Shown here piece by piece: positions 7,437 to 15,363 of a stretch of 44,577 nt of DNA. Under the pieces are notes generated by a model that saw nothing but the letters and a program-made list of their open reading frames with translations, did no database searches and was not told the DNA's origin. How positions within the stretch are numbered: the stretch's first letter is position 1; each line of letters opens with the position of its first letter. This DNA is from Bacteroidales bacterium (GTDB lineage: Bacteria > Bacteroidota > Bacteroidia > Bacteroidales > UBA3824), in assembly GCA_017962175.1 (NCBI GenBank), contig JAGCVU010000289.1, positions 1 to 44,577 of the forward strand. Direction: 5' to 3'. The translations under genes and the position numbers were made by a program.

Positions 7437-10400
7437 ATGCTTATGAAAAAATTATTTGTATTTTCAATGCTGATGCTACTAACTACATTTATAGCATCGG
7501 CTCAGACGACTTATTCGTCGGGTGATTTCGAGTATACTCTCGACGCAAACGGTAATGCCACTATCACGCATTACACGAGCTATGTAGGAAACGTAGAAAT
7601 CCCCGAAACTATCGGCGGACACACTGTTACCGCCATAGGAGAGCTGGCTTTTTTAGCTAACTATGTTATTCAGTCAATTACTATTCCCAAAAGCGTGACT
7701 ACTATTGATAAATTGGCTTTTTTTCTATGTCCAAGTCTAAAAACAGTAACCATTCTTACTCCATCAAACCTCAAAACGATAGGAGAAGCTGCATTCGGCA
7801 ATAGTTCTAGCCTTTCTTCTATCAATATTCCAGATGGAGTGGAGAGCATAGAATCAACAGCATTTTATAATTGTACTGCAATAGAATCTCTTACTGTACC
7901 TTCAAGCGTTAAATCTATTGGAGAAGATGCTTTCTATTTGATTACAAAAATTATCTATAAAGGAGATGCCACAGGTGCGCCATGGGGTGCTATTTTATTA
8001 AACGACAACTACTATGTGGATGGCGATTTTATTTATGCCGACAAAACCAAAAAGAAATTGCTAATGTATACAGGTACTAGCAGCAGTGTGGTTATTCCAT
8101 CAACGGTAACCTCTATTGGCACTTGTGCATTTGCAAATAACACTACCATGACATCTGTATCAATACCAAACTCCGTTACAAGTATTGATAAAAGCGTGTT
8201 TAGTGGTTGTACCGCGCTGTCATCGGTTAATATACCCACGGGAGTTAGTACTATAAGTAACGCTATGTTTGATGGGTGCAAGGCTCTTAAATCTATTACA
8301 ATACCAAATAATATAACGTCTATTGGAGATTTAGCGTTTTATGGTTCAGGACTTACTTCTATAACTATTCCTAATTCAGTTAACCGCATCGGAGTAAATA
8401 CATTCGGTGGGTGCGTCGATATGCGTACGATAAAAGTGCCTTCTACAGTGACTGAAATTGGAGAATCTGCTTTTGGTTACATAAGAATATTGAAATACGA
8501 TGGACCTGCCACTGGAGAGCCGTGGGGAGCACTCGTATATAAAGATTACTATCAAGAAGGCGATTTAATATTCAAAGACAACACAAAACAAACACTAATT
8601 TTGTATGACGGCTCTGGAGAAAATGTAGAAATTCCCTCTACAGTAAAAACTATCGGCAAATTGGCGTTTAAAGATTGCATATCACTTAAATCTGTGATAA
8701 TTCCCAACGGAATTACAGATATAGAAGAGAGAGCCTTTAGTGGTTGTACTGGTCTTACTGAAATTAATTTATTAAACACCAATGCACCAACAATTGATTG
8801 GACTGCATTTACTAATGTTCCGCTAGTAAAAATAAGACATTCTGACAATTGTTATAATGCACCTTGGGGAGCAAAATCAGTGGAATTATATGATGGTGAT
8901 TATGTTTATGCCGATTCTCCAAAATCAATTTTGCTAAAGTATATAGGTGATGGGGGTGATATAACCATACCTGATAATGTAACAAACATTGCGAAAGAGG
9001 CTTTTAAAAATTGCTCTGGTATAACAAGTGTTATAGTGCCGTCTCAAGTTTATTCTATTGGAGAGAATGCATTTCTGAATGTCCCCAAGTTAACATATTC
9101 CGGTATTGCCACTGGTGCACCATGGGGTGCATTGGAACTCAATCTCATTGACGGCGATTTTGTTTATGCCGATGGCGCTAAAAAGTATTTGAAAGAATAC
9201 AACGGTCGTTTAGACGATGTCTCAATCCCAGAAGGAGTGGAAACAATAGGAAAACAAGCGTTTTATCTGAATCGTTATGTTAAGAATGTGACTCTACCTT
9301 CTACAGTAAAAACAATCGAAGATCAAGCATTTCATTGGACAGATAATCTTAAAAATATATCGATTCCGTCTTCGGTTGAAAGTATAGGTGCAGAAGCTTT
9401 TTATGGTGACGATGCCATTCAATCTCTCACACTTCAAGAAGGATTGAAGTACATAAAATATAGAGCATTTTATAAATGTACCGGACTTACCTATATTAAT
9501 ATTCCTTCAAGTGTGACTGAACTTGGATCTCAGGCATTTTCAGAAACAAATATAGCATCGATAACCATCCCTTCATCAGTTAAATCTCTAGATAATGGTT
9601 TGTTTCATAAATGCAAGAATCTTACATCTGTTATTCTTTCCGAAGGTTTAACTACCATCGAAACTTGTGCTTTTGAATCTTGCTCTGGTCTTACTAATAT
9701 AACAATTCCTTCGAGTGTTACCAAAATAGGTGACGCTGCTTTTTATGGTTGTACCAATATGGCCGATGTATATTGTTATGCCGATCCTAGAACTTTGACC
9801 TGGATTATTGATGATTCTTGGTTGAATTTTAAGCCGAACGATGGGGCGGACGATTTTACCCCAACCCAATTTCACGTATTATTAGCCGACAAAGAAATCT
9901 GGGAGAGCGATAAGTTTAAATTAGCCAACGTAACATTTGTATATGATTTAATTGACCTCAACTCTGATAACATAACAGTGGATCCTATACCAAACAAAAT
10001 CTACGATGGCAAAGAATATATACCAACAGTTGTTGTTAAAGACGGAGAAAAGACCTTGAAGCTAAATACCGACTATGTGGTAGAGTTGCCAACATCTATT
10101 ATAGATGTGGATAGTTATACTATAACAATTATCGGTGTTGGAGAATACGGCGGTAGAATACAAAAATCTTTTGCCATTACCAAAGCCACTCCAACTGTTA
10201 TCGCTCCCGTACCTGTAAGCGGACTCGAATTTAATGGTAAAGCTCAAGTACTTGTAACACAAGGAAAATCTTCGGTTGGTTCGTTGGTTTATAGTTTAGA
10301 CGGTAAAGCCTTTTCTGAACAATTGCCTACTGCCACCGAAGCCGGCGATTATACTGTATACTACAAAGTTCTTAGCAGCAACAACTGGGAAGGCGTTGAC

Positions 10401-10685
10401 GTGCAGTCGGTAAAAGTATCTATTGCCGCAAAACCTCAGGAGAAGCCAGATGATAATACTACTCCTGTGCTTGAAGTTGCATCAGCCAACGTAGTTAAGA
10501 TTTGGAGTTTCGGCAATACAATTTTTGTGGAAAACGCCACAGAGGATGTTACTGTTTTCAATATTTCAGGTAATCAGATATTAAAAACAAAACCCAACTC
10601 CACCCATGAGGAATTGCAGATAGCTAAATCAGGAATTTATATTGTAAAATCAGGCAGCCAAATACAGAAAGTGATTATTCAATAA
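7437..10685 (+). CDS. BspA-like leucine-rich-repeat surface protein
   Basis: 1082 residues with a signal peptide (1-23, ending IASAQ); a start at 7443 (MKKLF) is equally possible. Residues about 30-820 are LRR_5 repeats of the Treponema/BspA type (pattern: IPxxVxxIGxxAFxxCxxLxSIxIP). Four times the LRR run is interrupted by a module of about 55 residues containing APWGA or EPWGA and DGDFVYAD-like text (starting near residues 172, 350, 464 and 550). Residues about 855-925 form an Ig-like module (YDGKEYIPTVVV...GVGEYGG). The final about 65 residues (VTVFNISGNQI...SGIYIVKSG...VIIQ) resemble a T9SS sorting domain without the YPNP start. Such proteins act as adhesins in oral Bacteroidota; the ligand here is unknown. 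It is convergent with dxs across a 4-base gap. Confidence 0.88.
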   Translation: MLMKKLFVFSMLMLLTTFIASAQTTYSSGDFEYTLDANGNATITHYTSYVGNVEIPETIGGHTVTAIGELAFLANYVIQSITIPKSVTTIDKLAFFLCPSLKTVTILTPSNLKTIGEAAFGNSSSLSSINIPDGVESIESTAFYNCTAIESLTVPSSVKSIGEDAFYLITKIIYKGDATGAPWGAILLNDNYYVDGDFIYADKTKKKLLMYTGTSSSVVIPSTVTSIGTCAFANNTTMTSVSIPNSVTSIDKSVFSGCTALSSVNIPTGVSTISNAMFDGCKALKSITIPNNITSIGDLAFYGSGLTSITIPNSVNRIGVNTFGGCVDMRTIKVPSTVTEIGESAFGYIRILKYDGPATGEPWGALVYKDYYQEGDLIFKDNTKQTLILYDGSGENVEIPSTVKTIGKLAFKDCISLKSVIIPNGITDIEERAFSGCTGLTEINLLNTNAPTIDWTAFTNVPLVKIRHSDNCYNAPWGAKSVELYDGDYVYADSPKSILLKYIGDGGDITIPDNVTNIAKEAFKNCSGITSVIVPSQVYSIGENAFLNVPKLTYSGIATGAPWGALELNLIDGDFVYADGAKKYLKEYNGRLDDVSIPEGVETIGKQAFYLNRYVKNVTLPSTVKTIEDQAFHWTDNLKNISIPSSVESIGAEAFYGDDAIQSLTLQEGLKYIKYRAFYKCTGLTYINIPSSVTELGSQAFSETNIASITIPSSVKSLDNGLFHKCKNLTSVILSEGLTTIETCAFESCSGLTNITIPSSVTKIGDAAFYGCTNMADVYCYADPRTLTWIIDDSWLNFKPNDGADDFTPTQFHVLLADKEIWESDKFKLANVTFVYDLIDLNSDNITVDPIPNKIYDGKEYIPTVVVKDGEKTLKLNTDYVVELPTSIIDVDSYTITIIGVGEYGGRIQKSFAITKATPTVIAPVPVSGLEFNGKAQVLVTQGKSSVGSLVYSLDGKAFSEQLPTATEAGDYTVYYKVLSSNNWEGVDVQSVKVSIAAKPQEKPDDNTTPVLEVASANVVKIWSFGNTIFVENATEDVTVFNISGNQILKTKPNSTHEELQIAKSGIYIVKSGSQIQKVIIQ

Positions 10686-10689
10686 TACT

Positions 10690-12609
10690 TTATAACAACA
10701 ACTCTTTTACAGCTAAGGCTATAGCGTCTCGGTCTATTCCGCACACTTTGTACAAATCTTGCGGCGAACCGTGTTCAATAAATCTGTCGGGTATGCCGAG
10801 ACGCTTTATTTTTGATGTATAAAAATGGTCGCATGCATATTCGCATACAGCCGAGCCAAAACCTCCTTGCAATACGTTGTCTTCTACGGTAATAATGCGT
10901 TTGTATTTTGCAAAAATACTGTCTAACAGCGTAGTATCCAAAGGTTTGATAAATCGCATATCAAAATGGGCAGGGTAGATTCCCTCTTCGTTGAGTGTTT
11001 GAATAGCAAGCTCCACTTCGTGACCTATTGTGCCAATGGATATTACCGCAATGTCCTCACCGTCGGATATTTGGCGGCCTTTGCCAATCTCCATCTCCTC
11101 AAAAGGTTTCTCCCAGTCGGGATTAAAGCCGTTGCCCCTGGGATAACGGATAGAAAAAGGACCTTTGCCGCCTAACTGTGCGGTGTAGAGCATATTGCGG
11201 AGGTCGATCTCGTCCATTGGAGCGGCGCAGGTGAGGTTAGGAATATGGCGGAGGTATGAGATGTCGAACGCACCCTGGTGAGTTGCGCCGTCGGCACCCA
11301 CAAGTCCCGCACGGTCGAGGCAGAGAATCACAGGCAGACGCGGCAGACACACGTCGTGTATAATCTGGTCGTAAGCCCTCTGCATAAACGACGAGTAGAT
11401 GTTGCAGTAGGGTACAAGTCCCTGAGCCGCCATTCCTGCCGAAAAAGTTACAGCGTGTTCCTCGGCAATGCCCACGTCGTACACACGGTCGGGAAATTTG
11501 TCGGCCATAATGTTGAGCGAACAGCCGGTAGGCATTGCGGGCGTTACACCCACAATCTTGCTGTTTTTGGTTGCCAGTTCGGTAACAGTTTTTCCAAAAA
11601 CATCTTGATATTTAGGACCTTGTGGCTTAGCCGACGAGTTTTTCACTGTCTTGCCGGTGTCGATGTCGAACGCGGTGCTGGTGGCGTGCCATTTGGTCTG
11701 GTTCTCTTCGGCAAACTTGTAGCCTTTGCCTTTTATAGTGTTGATATGAAGGAGCTTAGGACCGGGAATATTTTTCAGGTCGTTGAGCAGTTGCGCCAGA
11801 TGCACCACATCGTGACCGTCGACAGGACCGAAATATCTGAGACCCAAACCCTCAAAAAGATTGCTACGCTTCATCACCACGTATTTTATGCCGTTTTCTA
11901 CCTTGGCAATAAACTGTCGAGCACTTGGCACAAGTCGGTTAAACTTGCCGAGGGCGTTCCACACATCGTTTTTTACACGGTTGTAGGTTTTAGAGGTGGT
12001 AATGTCCAAAAGATAATCGTTGAGTGCGCCACGGTTAGGGTCGATAGCCATATGGTTGTCGTTGAGGATAACCAGCAGATTGTTTTTTTGAATGCCTGCA
12101 TTGTTGAGAGCCTCAAAAGCCATTCCGCCGGTCATAGCACCGTCGCCGATAACAGCAATCACGTGCTGATTGTGTCTGCCGAGTTTTTCGGAAGCCACAG
12201 CCAAGCCGAGTGCCGAGGAAATTGATGTGGAGGCGTGACCCACGGTGAATGCGTCGTACTCGCTCTCGTCGCGGTTGGGAAACGGACTCATACCGTGAAA
12301 ACTGCGGAGCGTGGAAAAAATATCCTTCCTTCCGGTGAGAATCTTGTGCGGATAAGCCTGATGACCCACGTCGAACACAATCTGGTCGTAGGGGGTATTG
12401 TATACATAATGCAGAGCCACAGTGAGTTCCACCACACCGAGACCAGCCGCAAAATGCCCAGGATGTTGCGACAGCACATCGATTATAAACTTGCGCACGT
12501 CGCTGCACAATGCGGGCAGCTTGTCGATGGTAAGTTTCTTAATATCTGACGGATAGTTGATTCCGTCGAGAATTGGATATTTGCCTCTTTCTGTGTCTGA
12601 GTTATGCAT
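10690..12609 (-). CDS. dxs: 1-deoxy-D-xylulose-5-phosphate synthase
   Basis: 639 residues from the ATG at 12609 (MHNSDTERGKYPILDG). Catalyses condensation of pyruvate and glyceraldehyde 3-phosphate, the first step of the MEP isoprenoid pathway, in the cytoplasm with thiamine diphosphate. Motifs in order: GHFAAGLGVVELTVALH, DVGHQAYPHKILTGR, the ThDP/Mg motif GDGAMTGGMAFEALNN, GPVDGHD, catalytic Glu in EEHAVTFSAG, and DRAGLVGADGATHQG. Length is normal. A longer in-frame start at 12630 exists, but its ATG lies inside the TATATTTG promoter box (12628-12635), so transcription probably begins after it. The gene is monocistronic as far as can be seen and converges on the LRR gene. Confidence 0.96.
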   Translation of the reverse strand: MHNSDTERGKYPILDGINYPSDIKKLTIDKLPALCSDVRKFIIDVLSQHPGHFAAGLGVVELTVALHYVYNTPYDQIVFDVGHQAYPHKILTGRKDIFSTLRSFHGMSPFPNRDESEYDAFTVGHASTSISSALGLAVASEKLGRHNQHVIAVIGDGAMTGGMAFEALNNAGIQKNNLLVILNDNHMAIDPNRGALNDYLLDITTSKTYNRVKNDVWNALGKFNRLVPSARQFIAKVENGIKYVVMKRSNLFEGLGLRYFGPVDGHDVVHLAQLLNDLKNIPGPKLLHINTIKGKGYKFAEENQTKWHATSTAFDIDTGKTVKNSSAKPQGPKYQDVFGKTVTELATKNSKIVGVTPAMPTGCSLNIMADKFPDRVYDVGIAEEHAVTFSAGMAAQGLVPYCNIYSSFMQRAYDQIIHDVCLPRLPVILCLDRAGLVGADGATHQGAFDISYLRHIPNLTCAAPMDEIDLRNMLYTAQLGGKGPFSIRYPRGNGFNPDWEKPFEEMEIGKGRQISDGEDIAVISIGTIGHEVELAIQTLNEEGIYPAHFDMRFIKPLDTTLLDSIFAKYKRIITVEDNVLQGGFGSAVCEYACDHFYTSKIKRLGIPDRFIEHGSPQDLYKVCGIDRDAIALAVKELLL

Positions 12610-12627
12610 CTCTTCAAAAAAATTTCG

Positions 12628-12635
12628 CAAATATA
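12628..12635 (-). promoter_or_regulatory. Putative dxs -7 box that decides the start codon
   Basis: On the minus strand this reads TATATTTG, an exact TAnnTTTG match. It overlaps the upstream candidate ATG (12628-12630), which makes 12609 the better start and leaves a very short leader. No clear -33 TTTG is visible. Confidence 0.5.
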
Positions 12636-12703
12636 CTATTTTTCGGATATTATGAATGAATAAGTTATTCCTAAAATTTCTTTAATTTGCATAAAAATTA
12701 TTT

Positions 12704-12798
12704 ATGTCGGTTGCCGAAATAGCCCTATTTGTCAGTCACCTCACCTTGCACACTGGGGAATGCCGTGGTCGGTGTCGGTAGAGCCGGCAAACTATTGA
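12704..12798 (+). pseudogene. Relic of a radical SAM gene (N-terminal piece, frameshifted)
   Basis: Within the 362-base stretch between dxs and the next ORF, the frame at 12745-12795 reads LAHWGMPWSVSVEPANY then stops. The intact radical SAM protein downstream reads LTMWGSPWSFSIEPSNV just before its cluster cysteines, sharing W-G-P-W-S-S-E-P-N in register. Another frame from ATG 12704 reads SVAEIALFVSHLT, plausibly the preceding helix, so one frameshift separates the two pieces. The cysteine motif and everything after it are missing. Nucleotide identity to the intact gene is only moderate, so this is not a recent duplicate. The rest of 12610-12971 holds the dxs promoter and the promoter of the next ORF. 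Confidence 0.55.
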
Positions 12799-12850
12799 TG
12801 ATTTTTTAACTCAAATAAGTGCCTTATTATGAACTGATTTGTAGTTATAT

Positions 12851-12910
12851 ATTGTATTATTCATTTTTATTCGCTTAGATTTTTGTTTTAAAAAAAAGGG
12901 CGCATCCGTG
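12851..12910 (+). repeat. Upstream module shared with 15200-15245
   Basis: Reads TTGTATT, then ATTCGCTT, then ATTTTTGTTTT and an A run. The same blocks in the same order occur upstream of the radical SAM gene at about 15200-15245. It precedes the promoter of the AT-rich ORF at 12972. Probably a duplicated intergenic segment. Confidence 0.5.
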
Positions 12911-12934
12911 TTTTGTAATATCCGTAACAATCGC

Positions 12935-12942
12935 TATATTTG
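12935..12942 (+). promoter_or_regulatory. -7 box upstream of the AT-rich ORF
   Basis: TATATTTG at 12935-12942, embedded in the context ATCGCTATATTTGC, which is also found before the LRR gene (7393-7405). Confidence 0.5.
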
Positions 12943-12971
12943 CGGAAACAAACATTGAAAAGAAAGTTGTC

Positions 12972-13253
12972 TTGACAGATATCTTTTTTGATGCAGCTAC
13001 AGGTATTGATTATAGTTATTTATTTTCAGATAGTCCTGACATTATTCGACGTGAAGTGATTAAAGGCTTAGGTAATGTAGTTAAAAATTTGTTGGATAGA
13101 TTATTGAATAAAACTAAACATTTTAAATTGAATAATTTTTTAAAAAAATTAGGTTATCAGTTTTTGTATGATTTGACAGAAAATGAATTTGAAAAAATAT
13201 TAGAAAAAATAGGTGTTTTATATAATAAAGATTATAATAACTATAAATATTAA
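12972..13253 (+). CDS. AT-rich small hypothetical protein, no ATG start
   Basis: 93 residues if read from the TTG at 12972. No ATG or GTG is in frame; the frame stays open upstream through the promoter, and an ATT at 12954 is the other candidate. No recognised domain. The N-terminal text DIFFDAATGIDYSYLFSDSPD is followed by a basic, helical Lys/Leu/Asn-rich stretch, ending in Tyr/Asn repeats. Base composition is far more A/T-rich than dxs or the PUL genes, suggesting transfer. It precedes the membrane protein gene by 20 bases, so the two may be a unit. It could be a truncated gene whose 5' end was lost. Confidence 0.5.
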   Translation: MTDIFFDAATGIDYSYLFSDSPDIIRREVIKGLGNVVKNLLDRLLNKTKHFKLNNFLKKLGYQFLYDLTENEFEKILEKIGVLYNKDYNNYKY

Positions 13254-13273
13254 TTATTTTAAATATATTCATA

Positions 13274-14185
13274 ATGAAGACAAACAAATATTCTACGATT
13301 CTTTATTGTACTATTCTTCCATTGTTCTTATCTCTTTTTTGTATGCGAACTTCGTATTATGAATATATCATTCCATTTATTATGGTAATTTCATATGTCT
13401 TATTATTTAAAGTGTTAAATTCAGATGATTTTAGCGAAAAGGAAGTTGGTAATTTATTTTATTTTTTTGTATTTTTTACAGTCCTTCTCGTTGTCCATAT
13501 TTATGTAGCTAGGAAAAACACTATTTTAAATGAAGGTTATTTAGTTGCTGCGACATACAATGGAAAAACCCATACAACAGATAAACGGTCTTGTCGTTTT
13601 GTTTATGATTATAAAGATATTAACGGAGAAATGCAACGTGCATTTATAGATGTTACAGATGAAAAATACGATAATAATAAATATCCTATTCGTGATACAT
13701 CTGGTATTATTAAGTCAATTCTTTATGTTACAGAAAAAGATTGTTATTTGTACAAAGATGATTATGTATCAGCAAAAGACATTGAAAAATATAAGTACCC
13801 TGTAAAAATAATTAATAAAGAAGTCGAACTTGGCAACGATTCTTACGAATACGCTAAATACGAGCGAGATATTGCATATAAATATTATGGGTTGAATATC
13901 GTACAGATTGCCACTTCGTATGATAATAATACAATTGTTTTTACAAAACTAAATGGAGAGAAAGATTTCATATCAAAAAAGAATAATTCTACAGACACAT
14001 TTCTTGTGTACTCTAATATCAATCCAGAATTTTATGATGGTTGGCATATCCATTCTCATTCCACTAAAAATATCGCTAAGGTCAAAGAATCCGGCTACGG
14101 TTACCTCTTCCGTGGCAAAATCTACTCCGCCTCCGAAACCGAAAAATATTGGAATATAATAGAACAATATAAATTACGTCATTAA
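13274..14185 (+). CDS. AT-rich membrane protein of unknown function
   Basis: 303 residues. Three hydrophobic segments lie near the N-terminus (about 8-25, 29-47 and 62-80). A mostly hydrophilic C-terminal portion of about 220 residues is rich in Lys, Tyr, Asn and Asp. No known motif. Composition is strongly A/T-rich up to about 14060. The last about 40 codons (VKESGYGYLFRGKIYSASETEKYW) use GC-richer codons like those of the flanking Rpn gene, a visible break inside one ORF. The pairing with the small ORF upstream resembles accessory effector/immunity or orphan cassettes, but nothing in the sequence proves such a role. Confidence 0.7.
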   Translation: MKTNKYSTILYCTILPLFLSLFCMRTSYYEYIIPFIMVISYVLLFKVLNSDDFSEKEVGNLFYFFVFFTVLLVVHIYVARKNTILNEGYLVAATYNGKTHTTDKRSCRFVYDYKDINGEMQRAFIDVTDEKYDNNKYPIRDTSGIIKSILYVTEKDCYLYKDDYVSAKDIEKYKYPVKIINKEVELGNDSYEYAKYERDIAYKYYGLNIVQIATSYDNNTIVFTKLNGEKDFISKKNNSTDTFLVYSNINPEFYDGWHIHSHSTKNIAKVKESGYGYLFRGKIYSASETEKYWNIIEQYKLRH

Positions 14186-14210
14186 CTTCTACTTCAAGTT
14201 CAAAAAATGA

Positions 14211-14273
14211 CATTCTTGTTATTTGGCGAATACGAAAAAGAATACTATATTTGCGGTGGAATAAAAACGACAC
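14211..14273 (+). repeat. Repeated promoter module, copy A (before the Rpn gene)
   Basis: Starts CATTCTTGTT and contains TTGGCGAATAC, TATATTTG (the -7 box, 14246-14253) and GAATAAAA. About four fifths of positions match the module at 15288-15349 before the radical SAM gene. Confidence 0.65.
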
Positions 14274-14276
14274 ACT

Positions 14277-15182
14277 ATGCCCAAGTACTTAGACCCGAAA
14301 GCAGATTTAACCTTTAAAAAGGTGTTTGGAGAGTATCCGGAACTTACAATAAGTTTCCTCAATGCTCTTTTGCCGCTCAAAGACGACGAGAAGATAACAT
14401 CTGTATCTTATCTCACACCCGAAATGATGCCCGACAATCCGTTGCGCAAGTACAGCATAGTAGACGTTCGTTGCACCGATGCCAAAGGTCGTGTGTTTCT
14501 TGTGGAGATGCAAACCGTTTGGTCAGAAGAATTCAAGCAACGTGTACTCTTCAACGCCTCCAAAGCATACGTTGGACAGTTGAAAAAAGGCAAAAAATAC
14601 GAACTCCTTCAACCTGTTTATTCGCTCAACCTTGTCAACGAAGTGTTTGAAAAAGACATCGATGATGCATATCACTACTATCGCCTTGTTCACGAAAAAC
14701 ACTCCGACCGCATAATCGACGGGCTTCATCTTGTTTTTGTGGAATTGCCCAAATTCAAGCCGCAGAACTTTTCTGACAAAAAGATGCTTGCCCTTTGGCT
14801 GCGTTTCCTCACCGAAATAGATGAACAAGTAACCGAAGTTGACCCCGAACTCCTTGCCGACAAAGACATTAACCAAGCCCTTGAACTTGTAGAAATTTCA
14901 GCCTTCGACGAAGGGCAGTTAGAAGCCTACGAACGTTTTTGGGATGGCGTTCGCGTAGAAAAAGCACTACAAGACGATCATGCTAAAATCATCAAACAAG
15001 CGAAAGAATTAGTAGGTCAAGCCGAAGAAAAAGGCCGTGCGGAAGGCATTGCCGAAGGAAAAGCCCAAGGCGCTCAATCCGAAAAATTTGACACCGCCAA
15101 GCGTATGAAAGCCGATGGTTTGCCCCTTGATGTAATTTCTAAATACACTCAGTTACCCCCCGACGAAATCGCAAAGTTGTAG
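14277..15182 (+). CDS. Rpn-family PD-(D/E)XK nuclease / putative transposase
   Basis: 301 residues. The N-terminus (YLDPKADLTFKKVFGEYPELTISFLNALLP) and the core (IVDVRCTDAKGRVFLVEMQ) match the Rpn / PD-(D/E)XK family transposase group. D63, E77 and Q79 form the nuclease signature. The C-terminal part is charged and helical, with the repetitive EEKGRAEGIAEGKAQG segment, ending in a short helix-turn-helix-like tail (DGLPLDVISKYTQLPPDEIAKL) that is characteristic of these proteins. E. coli homologues are Ca-dependent endonucleases that promote RecA-independent recombination. Bacteroidota genomes often carry many copies. No terminal inverted repeats are visible, so it is not shown to be an active element. 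Confidence 0.88.
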   Translation: MPKYLDPKADLTFKKVFGEYPELTISFLNALLPLKDDEKITSVSYLTPEMMPDNPLRKYSIVDVRCTDAKGRVFLVEMQTVWSEEFKQRVLFNASKAYVGQLKKGKKYELLQPVYSLNLVNEVFEKDIDDAYHYYRLVHEKHSDRIIDGLHLVFVELPKFKPQNFSDKKMLALWLRFLTEIDEQVTEVDPELLADKDINQALELVEISAFDEGQLEAYERFWDGVRVEKALQDDHAKIIKQAKELVGQAEEKGRAEGIAEGKAQGAQSEKFDTAKRMKADGLPLDVISKYTQLPPDEIAKL

Positions 15183-15199
15183 ACCGATAATAAATTCGC

Positions 15200-15245
15200 T
15201 TGTATTCGTTTCCATTCGCTTTTATTTTTGTTTAAAGAAAAATAG
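15200..15245 (+). repeat. Upstream module shared with 12851-12910
   Basis: Blocks TTGTATT, ATTCGCTT and ATTTTTGTTTAAA occur in the same order as at 12851-12910, with a small deletion between the first two. Confidence 0.5.
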
Positions 15246-15248
15246 CCT

Positions 15249-15273
15249 CCGCCGCCCGGCGGGGTCGCGCGCG
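15249..15273. other. GC-rich hairpin and CG alternation in an AT-rich gap
   Basis: CCGCC (15249-15253) and GGCGG (15258-15262) form a 5-bp stem with a GCCC loop, followed by a GTCGCGCGCG run. The 25 bases are almost all G/C while both flanks are A/T-rich. No T run follows, so it is not a standard terminator. Confidence 0.5.
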
Positions 15274-15287
15274 TCAAATAAGAATAC

Positions 15288-15349
15288 CATTCGTGTTTCT
15301 TGGAGAATACAAAATAAAGTCCTATATTTGTGGAGAATAAAAGATACGA
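15288..15349 (+). repeat. Repeated promoter module, copy B (before the radical SAM gene)
   Basis: Starts CATTCGTGTT and contains TTGGAGAATAC, TATATTTG (15323-15330) and GAATAAAA; near-copy of the module at 14211-14273. Confidence 0.65.
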
Positions 15350-15363
15350 CTATTTAATTCACA

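Noticed and set aside
11278..12225. 315-codon open frame on the plus strand, antisense to dxs
   Set aside because: Lies wholly inside dxs, which has a full set of catalytic motifs; the antisense translation has no domain, signal or promoter.
14277..15182. Rpn-family gene as a complete insertion sequence
   Set aside because: No terminal inverted repeats or target-site duplications were seen at its ends; only the promoter module is repeated.
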